In this document: piece by piece, positions 12,501 to 20,703 of the stretch | How positions within the stretch are numbered: the stretch's first letter is position 1 | Layout: each line of letters begins with the position of its first letter | From: Formicarius rufipectus | Lineage: Eukaryota > Chordata > Aves > Passeriformes > Formicariidae | Direction: 5' to 3' | Assembly: GCA_013399695.1 (NCBI GenBank) | Contig: VXAU01002079.1 | Location: forward strand, 370,287-434,286 | Length of the DNA stretch: 64,000 bases | Position numbers and translations under genes: made by a program | The notes under the pieces: model-generated | Databases searched by the model: none | The model's input: only the letters and a program-made list of their open reading frames with translations | What the model was told of the DNA's origin: nothing

Positions 12501-12547
12501 CGGGTTTGCTGAAATATTCTTGAGGCTTTCTTGGATATCCCCTGCAT
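411..12547 (-). CDS. ABCA8/ABCA9/ABCA10-like ABC transporter, N-terminal half, cut by the left window edge
   Basis: Second ABC-A gene, same strand as ABCA5 and directly downstream of it. Eighteen coding exons in the window add to 2,549 nt (849 residues plus 2 bases). The second membrane half and NBD2 must lie left of base 1. Visible order: MQGISKKASR start; lumenal loop; spans about 220-420; NBD1 with Walker A GHSGAGKT 513-520, Q-loop Q562, altered signature LSGAQ 614-618, Walker B to D638/E639, Gln at the H-loop position (670). Phrases such as LYWYGGF, SPFAFTSG, LLAIYFDKVLPG and MVLWRQQVCAV fit the A6-like subgroup, thought to act in lipid transport. Which mammalian member it equals cannot be decided: birds and mammals expanded this cluster separately, and ABCA10 holds the matching position in human. 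First coding intron uses a GC donor. Confidence 0.9.
1104..1223 (-). CDS. ABCA8/9/10-like coding exon 17 (residues 757-796)
   Basis: Encodes DLFSHLESSLLQGVVNFEVT and TTLEDVFLKLEGEEAIDGE. Acceptor CTGCAG, donor GTAAAG. The 120-nt length is identical to ABCA5 exon 17. Confidence 0.95.
1667..1806 (-). CDS. ABCA8/9/10-like coding exon 16 (residues 710-756)
   Basis: Encodes VHINDLCDPELVSSLVRQYI and FVLPLENTDSFP. Acceptor AAACAG, donor GTAGGC. The 140-nt length is identical to ABCA5 exon 16. Confidence 0.92.
2539..2629 (-). CDS. ABCA8/9/10-like coding exon 15 (residues 680-709)
   Basis: Encodes DRKAFLSNGTLQSVGSSLYL and KRKWGIGYHL. Acceptor CCCTAG, donor GTAAAT. The 91-nt length is identical to ABCA5 exon 15. 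Placed by direct reading. Confidence 0.93.
3126..3264 (-). CDS. ABCA8/9/10-like coding exon 14, NBD1 Walker B (residues 634-679)
   Basis: Encodes VLLLDEPTAGLDPCSRHHVW and VTLFTTQSMEEADVHA. D638/E639 are present and Gln670 replaces the H-loop His. Human ABCA8 and ABCA9 also have Gln here. Acceptor TTGCAG, donor GTGAGC. Confidence 0.95.
3620..3739 (-). CDS. ABCA8/9/10-like coding exon 13, NBD1 signature LSGAQ (residues 594-633)
   Basis: Encodes VQKVLMMLDLTDLQNVCADA followed by LSGAQKRKLSLGIAILGNPQ. The signature has Ala617 where LSGGQ has its second Gly. Acceptor CCAAG, donor GTAGGG. Confidence 0.95.
4140..4315 (-). CDS. ABCA8/9/10-like coding exon 12, NBD1 Q-loop (residues 535-593)
   Basis: Encodes SATIYNHNVSEVSDREGIQA and MVGICPQLN with Gln562, ending RKEVEQE. 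The donor that keeps frame is GTTGGT. A stronger-looking GTATGT starts 4 nt downstream and would shift frame. The 176-nt length equals ABCA5 exon 12, which supports the chosen end. Confidence 0.9.
4805..4915 (-). CDS. ABCA8/9/10-like coding exon 11, NBD1 Walker A (residues 498-534)
   Basis: Encodes LSFNIYEDQITALL and Walker A GHSGAGKT (513-520), ending SKPSA. Acceptor TTCCAG, donor GTAAGA. Confidence 0.95.
5871..5929 (-). CDS. ABCA8/9/10-like coding exon 10 (residues 478-497)
   Basis: A 59-nt exon encoding LHNIEKIYQKKGKSTKALN, the first strand of NBD1. Acceptor CTTTAG, donor GTAAGA. The length is identical to ABCA5 exon 10. Confidence 0.92.
6356..6430 (-). repeat. short CR1-like fragment
   Basis: Contains 'cacagaatatgctgggctgg' followed by 'gagggatccagaaggatca', which resembles a divergent avian CR1 3' end in reverse orientation. 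It lies in the intron after exon 9. Confidence 0.4.
6671..6842 (-). CDS. ABCA8/9/10-like coding exon 9 (residues 421-477)
   Basis: Encodes KYGVAHPPAFFLSPSYWFQP, a Ser/Gly-rich stretch (GGRAGTESSQEPVLSSS) and FGGKEAIR. Acceptor AATTAG, donor GTGAGG. Placed by direct reading. The middle is more divergent than in its neighbours. Confidence 0.9.
7440..7572 (-). CDS. ABCA8/9/10-like coding exon 8 (residues 377-420)
   Basis: Encodes MVKLEKYGPAFQPELYPF and LDSILYFLLAIYFDKVLP, the last span of the first half. Acceptor CTATAG, donor GTAAGT. It is 15 nt shorter than ABCA5 exon 8. Confidence 0.92.
8142..8327 (-). CDS. ABCA8/9/10-like coding exon 7 (residues 315-376)
   Basis: Encodes IHFTFMISSLLKQRSVSIFV to LFSPFAFTSGLST. 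Acceptor CTGCAG, donor GTAGGT. The SPFAF motif is shared with mammalian ABCA8/9. Confidence 0.93.
8804..8942 (-). CDS. ABCA8/9/10-like coding exon 6 (residues 268-314)
   Basis: Encodes LSWSLQYTVYVSIPASLLAL to FFYFFYGMAS, a membrane-span exon. Acceptor TTGCAG, donor GTAAGT. Confidence 0.92.
9058..9275 (-). repeat. CR1 LINE 3' fragment
   Basis: Starts 'atcacagaatcaaagggtct' with 'ggttggaagggatcacagag' and continues through the 'ttcttcctcatggtcaggt' part of CR1. Reverse orientation, in an intron of the ABCA8/9/10-like gene. Confidence 0.7.
9655..9790 (-). repeat. CR1 LINE 3' fragment
   Basis: Contains 'gctttgggttggaagggccc' and 'gaccaggttgctccaagccc', the diagnostic avian CR1 tail. Reverse orientation, just upstream of exon 5 of the left gene on the genomic left side. 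Confidence 0.8.
9827..10053 (-). CDS. ABCA8/9/10-like coding exon 5 (residues 193-267)
   Basis: Encodes MKTNRSVWKEMKSITGVHLK, the span YVCFIICVILCYSPFMYFAS and MGLQDSAFW with a split Trp codon. Acceptor CTTTAG, donor GTAAGA. Confidence 0.93.
10307..10420 (-). repeat. CR1 LINE 3' fragment
   Basis: Contains 'ggtttgggctagaagggact' and 'ctagaccaggttgctccaag'. It ends at an ambiguous base at 10,418. Confidence 0.8.
10495..10595 (-). CDS. ABCA8/9/10-like coding exon 4 (residues 159-192)
   Basis: Encodes SCWNFSASYCKIPLYWYGGF to IDAAVIE in the lumenal loop. Acceptor CTACAG, donor GTAAGT. Confidence 0.92.
10755..11178 (+). repeat. CR1 LINE 3' segment, about 420 bp
   Basis: The longest CR1 piece here: 'gggctgttcagcctggagaa' through 'ccttccaacccaaaccattc' and the terminal 'cattattctatgattgtgga'. 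Forward orientation, antisense to the host gene. Confidence 0.9.
11382..11540 (-). CDS. ABCA8/9/10-like coding exon 3 (residues 106-158)
   Basis: Encodes VIIEEVENVEKMEAKGIVED and IGVVFKDDFSYSLRL to DVFDHV. Acceptor GACAG, donor GTAAGA. The 159-nt length is identical to ABCA5 exon 3. Confidence 0.92.
11739..11949 (-). CDS. ABCA8/9/10-like coding exon 2 (residues 36-105)
   Basis: Encodes EWGTSLILLFSLQEATYTIR to MGKVASASVLR, the first hydrophobic segment and start of the lumenal loop with sequons NAT and NTT. Acceptor CTCTAG, donor GTAATG. Confidence 0.92.
12443..12547 (-). CDS. ABCA8/9/10-like coding exon 1 (residues 1-35)
   Basis: Encodes MQGISKKASRIFQQTRALLW to RMKAQSFQ. The ATG is 8 nt after an acceptor (CATCCAAG), the same layout as ABCA5. 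The donor is GCAAGT instead of GT, giving a GC-AG intron. The length of 105 nt equals ABCA5 exon 1. Confidence 0.92.
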
Positions 12548-12555
12548 TTTTCCAG

Positions 12556-15500
12556 CTTGGATGAGAAAGAAAATGATATAATTTAGAATGAAACAGATCA
12601 TTGGAAGTCAATATATTCAAGCACCACTTCAGAGGAAGCCAATGACAGGCCAAAGGTTGAGAACTTGTCTCCGTTTTAACAGTTCGGGCAACCAAGGTGA
12701 AGTTTAAAGGAAATAGTTCAAGATCATGGAAGGGAACAGAGAGTTGGGTTGGACTCAGGTGCCTCTTCCATGTGCACAGTTTCACCCTTCTTCCTCCTAA
12801 AGAGGCTTTGTAGAGTGAGGCAAGTGTTCACTTTCTACATTTCACTGCAGAAGGTGAATTTATGTCTTGCCTTAGACACGTGGTTTGTTGCCAAACCAGT
12901 GCCCACCTGCTCTGGGTAGTGGAACCAGACCCCAAATCATCCCTGTTACACACATGGTCTCTTCCCTCATCATCTCTGGGGGGAGGCAGCTGCCCCTCAC
13001 AGGGCCACCAGGAACACTGGTGAGACCCAAAAGGAGCCTAAAAGAGATGCTGCCACTGTCTCTCTCAAACAGACTGGTAAGAGACCAGTTTGTTCTGCTT
13101 TCACCCAAATGCTGATGAACTTTGCCTCAAGAGCAGGGCAGCATTAAAATCCCTCTGGGTTCCTTCATATCCCCCTAAATACTAAGCAGGGAGTGTTTAC
13201 AGGGTGACATTTTAATGGGGAATATTTATTTCAGCTCCAAGTCTCATCACATGGTCAAGCAGCAGATTTCCTGTGCAAGCACAGCAGCAAGCTGAGGGTG
13301 AGTGGTTCCCCCCTGCCCAGGAGGAGAGGAGGGCAGAAAACCTCCCAACACCGTTTTCTGTTTCAATCCTTTGTGTTTCAATCCTTTCAAGGGGCTGAAA
13401 CCCCAAATCCAGGCAGCCTCAGATGCTCAGTGCTCTGTTCCCCTTGGACATCCCTTCCTGATTCCACGGCTTGGACAGCTGGAGTTAAGAAATAGTTCTC
13501 CTGCTCTGTCCCTTCCCTGGTTGCTTTTTGGAAGGATTAACCCTTTGCCTGCTCTGGGGGTGATGGATCAGAACTCCTGTCCACCCCCTGTTACCACAGG
13601 GCTCATCTCCTGGGGCTCTCCTTCCTCCTGTGCTTCCCCACCACAGCCTGCAGTGAAGATCAAAGGCAAAGAGGAAAAGATTTCTAGGAAATGTTCCTTT
13701 TTTTTTGTTGCCCAGGGTTGAATTTCAGGCGCTGTGAACTGAAAGCAGCAGCCCAGCCCGGGATGTCTGGGCAGTAAACAAAGGTTTGTGGTGTTGGGCA
13801 ACATGGAAAACATGATGGTCTTGTAAAAACTGCACTGAATCTCTACAAGCACAACAAACACATCACTTAAGAGGGATGGAGCAAATCTAAACCTTTTTAG
13901 AATAGTCCAATGAAGCTTCTACCAGTTTTAATCTAATGTTTTCCTGTGGGGCAAGAAGAAAATCTCACTGGGAGGCAAATATGAAGCCAGGAATTCAAAC
14001 AAGTGATGCTGCCTAGAAAAGCTGGATGAACATAATCAGGAGGAATTTAATATCTAATATTTATAAGATATCTAATTGAAATTTATCAACTCTTAATCAA
14101 ATATCTAATTAACTCATTAGGTAATTATCAGAAAGGTAAAAAATACAAGCAAGAGAGAATCCTCTGCAAAACCTGAGGTTCCAAATTTCACATTCAGAAG
14201 TCAAGACAAACCCATCAGAAGCACACCTGGAGGCAGAAGTGTTTGAGGAGCTTTAAGGCAGTTATGAGCATCACCTGTTACACTGGCAGTCTCTGGAAGG
14301 GTTTGCCTCCCCAGGGCTCATTAACACACCCAAACTCCCTGCCCTGCAGAACACCCTGCCCAGGGGTTGCAATAACTTCTGCTGCATCCTGTGGGCAGCT
14401 CTGCTCTACCAAAGGCTGTCCCAGAAAGTCACCTCTTTGTTAACTTACTGTCTCAGACGATTCCTAGTTGGCACCTGCTCAGATTTCCCCCCTTCCCTTT
14501 AATAAAAAATTGGACTAGATGTCCTTTAAAGGTCCCTTCCATCCTGAAATATTCCACAGGTTGGTGGTTCTAACTCCTAAAATCAAGCTGCTCTTCAGGA
14601 GCCTCTCCAGGCTGACCATCAAGGGAAGCAGCGAACGCTGCATCTCCCACTTCCCAGAGGAGCCCCATCTCTCCCAAGGGCCAAGGGTGAATCCCTGCAC
14701 GTGGGGAGTGCAGAGGTGAAGGTGCTCCTTCCACACCCTCCTGGTCACCACTCACTTCACTTTGTTGTGTTTGCAGCTGATAACCAGAGACAGATTTGCA
14801 CTGGCTCTGCTCCTTGCACACAGACTTTGAAACAGGTTATTTCCCTACTCTCCACTTGAGCATAACAACTCCGAACCCACACTTTATCAAAGCTCAACAC
14901 TAACTCTTCCAGAGAAGTGAAATTTGGGGCTTTGTACTTTTAGATGTCTTTAGTAAGGCAGAAGGAGAGTGGAGGGAGTGATTATCATCTCAGAAGACCC
15001 AGTGATCAACCTGCAGCCAAAGGACACCCCCGTGAGAATCAAAATCCACACACACATAGAAAAGCTGGATATTTTCACTCCTTTTCCTCTTAAATATTTC
15101 GTTGTGAAGCCCAAACTTTGCCAGAGAAGGGAGCTGCAAGGTGCAGCTCTTCTGCACTCAGCGCTAAAAAATCAGGAGCAAACCAGTCACCAGACACAAC
15201 CCCTGCATGGAAACACCCTGAGGACGATTTTCCTATTTCTAAATCAATTTTCCCTTTAATAAAAGAAGAGAACTACGAGCCTCCTTACCTGGCATTGTGC
15301 TTTCCATGAAGACGAGGTCTCCTCCAGCCCTGAGATGTCGTGGCTCCCGGTGCGAGGGCTGAGCTCCTTGCCCAGCCCCATGGCCATGCCCCTCTCCAGC
15401 CTGACGTCAGCCCCAGCCCAAGGGAGCAGAGGCTCCCAAAATTGGAGTGATGACACAGTTATGGAGCAACAGCTCCAGGCAGCTGGCCCAGAGCCCGGGC

Positions 15501-17310
15501 TCGTTTCCCCCCCCAGGTTTAGCAGGGCTGGAGCATCGGGTTGGGTCTGACAGTGCCTGTCCACCAGGCAGCAGAGCTGGGGCCTGAGATGGGGTGGGTG
15601 TGAGAGCCTGAGGGGTGGCAATGCCTCCCCATCCCTGCCCCAGCTTCTCCAGAGGGAGAGCTCTGCTGTTTTCTCCCCATCTTGCTCAAAGCCTGACTCA
15701 GTAAATGCTCCTTCCTCTGCTGAGGCGACTCTTGTCCTTCAGGACCAAAGGGGGTTTCAGTTCTTGTTTCTCCTTTCCCTGTTGTTTTTAGTAATTATTT
15801 ATTTTTTTTTGGCTTCCACTCCTTTTAATTGCTTTTCCAGCAGTTGCCACACAGCTGGAGTCAGGATGGAATGTGTTGGGTTTTAAAAAGAAAACATCTT
15901 TCCAATGGATCTGCATTCCAAAGAGGGAGGTGAGGAAATCAGATAAGCCAGGAAATCCAAATGAGCTGGGAGGGCGTATGGCCACAGGATAACTCAACTA
16001 GTTAAATTCAATTGCACTGTCCTGGAACTTCAACAGCTTGAGGACTGTTCACCTGACCTGCAGAGCTGACCCAAACAAGAGCTGTCTGGTTGTTGCTCAA
16101 CAAAAGGCTGTAGCTCTGCTGCAGCTGCTGATTTGCTCATTTTCAAGGAGTGAGCTCATGTAGGAGAGGAGCAGAGTGTTTTCCAGCATCACTCCCCCCT
16201 GGGCAACAAGGGAGACACAGGGAAGGCTCCTCGAGACTGCAAGAAGTCCATCTGAGATGCACTTCAGTGAAAAGCAGCAGGACAACACATGGTAATTAAA
16301 TATCATTAGTTAAAGCCCCAGGCAGATGCTCCCCAGGATTTCAGGGAAGGGGACTCGGGGCCATCCTTTGTATCTGCCAGGAGGAGGAGGAGGAGAAGGG
16401 CTGGGAATGGAGCCAGAGCCTTCCACAGGGACATGCTGAGCTGTGCATTGCAGGAAAAGAGAAGTGAGAGTTCCAGGAAACCCTTCTCAAAGAGAAATCC
16501 TGCATGTTAAACCAGGGACTTTCTGAAGATCTCTTAAAGTCAGCATTATAAGGTAATTAATTTTACAGCTTTACAACAAACAAATAAACAAAAACCCAAA
16601 AAACATGGCACACTGCCCCTTACACACCATTAAAAACAAGTATGAAATCCCAGAAACAGTCACTAAATTGAGATGAGATTTCTTTGGAGTTTTCCTCCCC
16701 ACTGAGGGGCCTGGAGAGCACAAACCCCTTTCAGTTTGCTGTACCCTTTATTGTCCCCCAGGGCTGGAGATGACCTCCTCCTCTTCTTCAACAGGGCCAC
16801 TCTGTGGAGCCACAGCACAAGCCATCCAAGGAGCAGCCAAGTGTCCTCCAGCCCCGCAGACCACCTTTCCATGTCCCACCTGCAGCCAAACCCCCCCTTC
16901 CCCAGCCCCTCACCCCAGGCCCAGCACCCACCCACCCACTTCACCTTGGCCACAGCTCCAGCCAGAAAAATCAACTCTTTTTTCCTCAGGGGGGTTAATT
17001 TTCCAGGGGCTGGAGGTGATCCATCCCTGCAGATGCGGGACAGGAGCAGCAGCTGGTGGGTCACTTCTAGCCCAAAGCTGGGCTGAATTAATCCAGCTGC
17101 AAAATCCACAGGAGGTTGAATCCCAAGTGTTGCATTACTGAAAAATTCCCCCAAATCAGTTTAAAATACACAACCTGACCCCTCCCAGCCATGGCAAGAG
17201 CTCTGCCCAAGCCCACTCACCTGAAGCCCAAGAACAGCCAAACCTTTTGAAAACGAGCCCTTTGTTCCCAGCACAGCAAAACACACACGTGACAGAAAAA
17301 CCAAGCATTT
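12556..17310. other. spacer between ABCA5 and the ABCA8/9/10-like gene
   Basis: No coding exon is recognisable. The right half of the spacer could hold ABCA5 downstream sequence and the left half a non-coding first exon and promoter of the ABCA8/9/10-like gene, whose ATG exon carries only 8 nt of leader. The only repeat I recognise is a CR1 tail near 14,510. No CpG-rich promoter stands out. Confidence 0.6.
14510..14565 (+). repeat. CR1 LINE tail
   Basis: Contains 'ttggactagatgtcctttaa' followed by 'aggtcccttccatcctgaaa', the last part of a forward CR1. Confidence 0.65.
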
Positions 17311-17326
17311 AGCAACCCCATCCAGC

Positions 17327-17332
17327 TTTATT
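17327..17332 (-). promoter_or_regulatory. candidate ABCA5 polyadenylation signal
   Basis: AATAAA on the minus strand, the first consensus hexamer downstream of the ABCA5 stop. Cleavage would be expected about 10-30 nt further left. Confidence 0.4.
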
Positions 17333-19679
17333 TTGGTAGTACTCTCTGCTGGGCAAGGAAAATCCCCGCCTTCACAGGTACAGCCAAGTGGTAAAAGAAA
17401 GGCAAGTGTAGAAAATGAACTGCACGTGGTTGAACATCAGGAGGAGCATCACAAACGTGGCACCTTCTGCTACCAAAGTTCTGGATGTTGGCTATGCAAG
17501 AGAATTCACTCACTATACAGAGATACTTTTAAATAAGGATTTCTCTTGGTCGTGTAAACAAAATCAGACACCTTAAAGTCTCCATAGAAAAATACAACCT
17601 TGTAACAACACCACAAAGCAAACGCGTTTTCCAAGCTTCGGATACATCAGCTACAATCTCACAACAACCCTGCAAGGCAACTAAAACCAACACACTTGGG
17701 AAAGGTGACCCAAACCGGGTGGATTTGCCCCAAATCCAGCTGCCTGGGCTCCAGTTTGTCTCGGGGTGGGCGTGTTGTAGGGCTGGGATTTGGCACGACA
17801 GCTGAACAAAGGGACTCAACACCCCAGCAATAAAGCTCCTGTGTTTCCAGGGGACTCATTCTCCGCTTTCATTTTGCACGTGGTTTTCTCTCTGCTGGCA
17901 ACTGTGGTCATTGTGGGACACTTTGAAACACTTCTGAGACAAAGCACCACGATGGCAGTGATGTTCTGGGCTGGCATCTCACCCCACATTGACACACGAT
18001 GTCACCACGCCAAGGAGATCCCACCAGAACAGAGTTAACTATATGAGCCAAATTCTTGGTCCATGTGCCACCAGCCTCTGGGTTCCTCCAGGATAAACAA
18101 CAGCACCAAACAGCTCATCTGGCTGCTAACTAAAGTTTTCATTTGATCCACTGGAGAACTCAGAAAACATGGAACCACCTGAAACAGGATGTTGCCACCC
18201 AGACAGTACAGAACTATTTTACAGACTATTAACTCTAAGATAAAGAATGAAATTAAAAGAAGACACCACAGCTCACAGGTCACACTACACTTCCAGAAGT
18301 TCACACGACAAGAACGTGCTGTGCACTGATGATGGACTGATGTGACACTTGGCTGACACACCACTGGCAGAGGGACCCAAGTGAGAAATGTGGGATTTGG
18401 AGAAGACACACTGAACTTGTACAGACCTACGTGGGAAAGTCCCATCAGCCAAACTTCTGGGTCCCACCTTGGCTCCAACTACAGGAAAACGCTCAGAGCA
18501 GCAGGGATGGGGAAGGTTCACCCCCAGAAGGTTCCACTGGAGCTGCATTTTGGAAGGTGGAGCTTTAATGCCATCCTCTCCCTCTGTTTCACTGCCAGGG
18601 CTCACCAAAAGGGACACAACCAGGGGCTAGGGAAGCAGGTGGGATGTCCAGGGCTTTCTGCAGTGCTCGGGCTCCTGTTTTAACTTCAAAACCAAAGCTG
18701 TGCATTTATATGCAACGTAAGGGCACAAAAGAGGATGCAAAGGTTACATAAAGAGTTCATCTCTCCCTGGGGCAGAATAAGAAATTACAGAATCCAGGTT
18801 TTGGCTCAAACCTTTAGCAGACACGCTACAGACAACACTGCCTGGCAACTGCAAACAGCTGGGACACAACTCCACCTTCACCCAGTTCTGAGAGTTTTCA
18901 CAAGAAAATTAAAGGTCTTTCCTACCTTTAATGTGAAGATACATAAATGAAAGGACTTATGAAGCCAATGCCTCAACATAAACACATCTCTGTCTGTTCA
19001 CTGCAGAGCACAACAAACTGGGAGCAATCTTTAACTTCACCTTACAAAACCAAAAAAGGTGATGATACTTCGTGTAGAAAAACCAAAAAAAACCCAAACA
19101 TTTTCAACACCCATCTGTCATCTCTTAGGCTGAAGGATCCCACACTTTACTCTTCTTAGTGCTTCTGTGCAAACCCAAGGCACCATTCCTACTGCAAATT
19201 GGGACCATTTGCTCTGGGGTTTTACAGAGGCGATAAATGGCCAGGCCAGGACAAAGCCCACGACCCTGTGGCAGTGCCTGCTGTCACAACCAAGGTGGAT
19301 TAGGAGACACTGGTACTTGTCCTTCTGAATCCCCTGGCAAGGAAAACGCAAACATCTCCAAAGGACTGAGCCCGAGAGCAGCTGGCAGGACAAATGTGAC
19401 ACCCAAGGAAAGAATGGGACTGTTTTTAATGAACACAAGGAGCACTCACATCCCTCCAACCCCGGGGCTCACAGTTCTGCCTTTGTACTCCCACCCCACG
19501 AGGGAAGGAACACGTCCCCTCTGCCCACCCCTGCCACCCCCAGAGCAAGCAGGACAAGCACCCCAACCCACAGCTGCCAACCTGCATGAGAGACCAAGGC
19601 AAGTGCCAGCAAGTGCCAGGTTTTGTCTGCAAATGAACATTCTCACACTGGTCAGAGGCCAAGTCGAGCTCGTGGTGGA

Positions 19680-20037
19680 ATTCAGGAGCCTCTTTGCAGG
19701 GCTGTAGTCACTTGAGAATGGTTCTTGTGGGATTCAGGAGCCTCTCTGCAGGGCTGTAGTCACTTGAGAAGGGTTCTTGTGGGATTCAGGAGCCTCTTTG
19801 CAGGGCTGTAGTCACTTGAGAAGGGTTCTTGTGGGATTCAGGAGCCTCTTTGCAGGGCTGTAGTCACTTGAGAAGGGTTCTTGTGGGATTCAGGAGCCTC
19901 TTTGCAGTGCTGCAGTCACTCTGGAGGGTTTTTTGTGGGATTCTGGAGCCTCTTTGCAGTGCTGCAGTCACTCTGGAGGGGTTTTTGTGGGATTCTGGAG
20001 CCTCTTTGCAGTGATACAATTACTCTGGAGTGGTTTT
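19680..20037. repeat. 52-bp tandem repeat, about 7 copies
   Basis: Copies start near 19,680, 19,732, 19,784, 19,836, 19,888, 19,940 and 19,992. The core is 'attcaggagcctctttgcag' followed by a stretch around 'gctgtagtcacttgagaagg' and 'gttcttgtggg'. The last two and a half copies share a variant ('gctgcagtcactctggaggg'). It lies in the probable ABCA5 3' UTR, about 560 bases past the stop. Confidence 0.95.
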
Positions 20038-20595
20038 CCCCCCTCTCTTCCCAGCAGGTGCATCTTCAAAGCACAAGCAGGGACGGATCAGCTGGTGGAG
20101 GAGCAGGACCTTGCAGGGCACGTTGTGGGACAGGCCAGCTGAGGGCACAGCAGGACCCTGTGAACCAGCCCCATGGGACAGGATGCTCCAGAGACCCCTG
20201 GCTTTGCTCAGGCGCAGGATTTCCTTTCAGACAGCCCACCCTCCAGCACCCACCCAGCCCAGGAGAGCCAAGGGAGGGCAGGGGGCAGCTCCTGCACCAG
20301 CCACCAACAGCAGGGGACAACCAGCTGTCGTGCCAGTGTCCTCTTGCCCACCACAAACCAGGGAAGAGTGAGGAGAAGAAGAACTCCAGGTCAGCCAGGA
20401 CAAGTGTGGGGCTGCTCACCACTACCAGGGTGTTATTCCCAAGGCCAGGGGGGTGGGACACACTCAGGGCTCCCAAATGTGACTCTCCCTGTCCTTCCCA
20501 ACTCCAGTGTTTTCCAGGAACACGCCCCAATGTATGTGGAGAGGATCACTGCTGGCACCAGCAGGAGCTTCTGAGCAGGTGTGGACAGAGGGAGC

Positions 20596-20703
20596 TCAGA
20601 AAATGACTCTGTCCTCCTGCGTCCTCTCCCACCACAACGAGCTGTTCAGGGTGCCAAAGCTGTTGTCCTCCTCCTCCTGCTCTTTAACAAGCTCCACAAA
20701 AAC
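20596..20703 (-). CDS. ABCA5: ABCA5 coding exon 38 and stop (residues 1614-1648)
   Basis: Encodes VFVELVKEQEEEDNSFGTLN, SSLWWERTQEDRVIF and a TGA stop at 20,596-20,598. The tail WWERTQEDRV is diagnostic for ABCA5. Acceptor TTCCAG. Confidence 0.96.
   Translation of the reverse strand, partial: VFVELVKEQEEEDNSFGTLNSSLWWERTQEDRVIF

Larger units (their letters stand above)
17311..20595 (-). other. ABCA5: probable ABCA5 3' untranslated region
   Basis: From the ABCA5 stop, the first clear minus-strand AATAAA lies at 17,327-17,332, which would give a 3' UTR of about 3.3 kb. I saw no earlier AATAAA on that strand in this stretch. The only distinctive element inside is the 52-bp tandem repeat. The extent is an inference from one hexamer. 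Confidence 0.4.

Noticed and set aside
19680..20037. CRISPR-like spacing of direct repeats here and at 51,119, 59,039 and 63,518
   Set aside because: The repeats are head-to-tail with no unique spacers, in a vertebrate genome. They are ordinary minisatellites.
19829..20606. Periodic open frames over the 52-bp repeat (up to 241 codons)
   Set aside because: Starts recur every 52 bases with each repeat copy, and the region lies past the ABCA5 stop. It is a repeat artefact.
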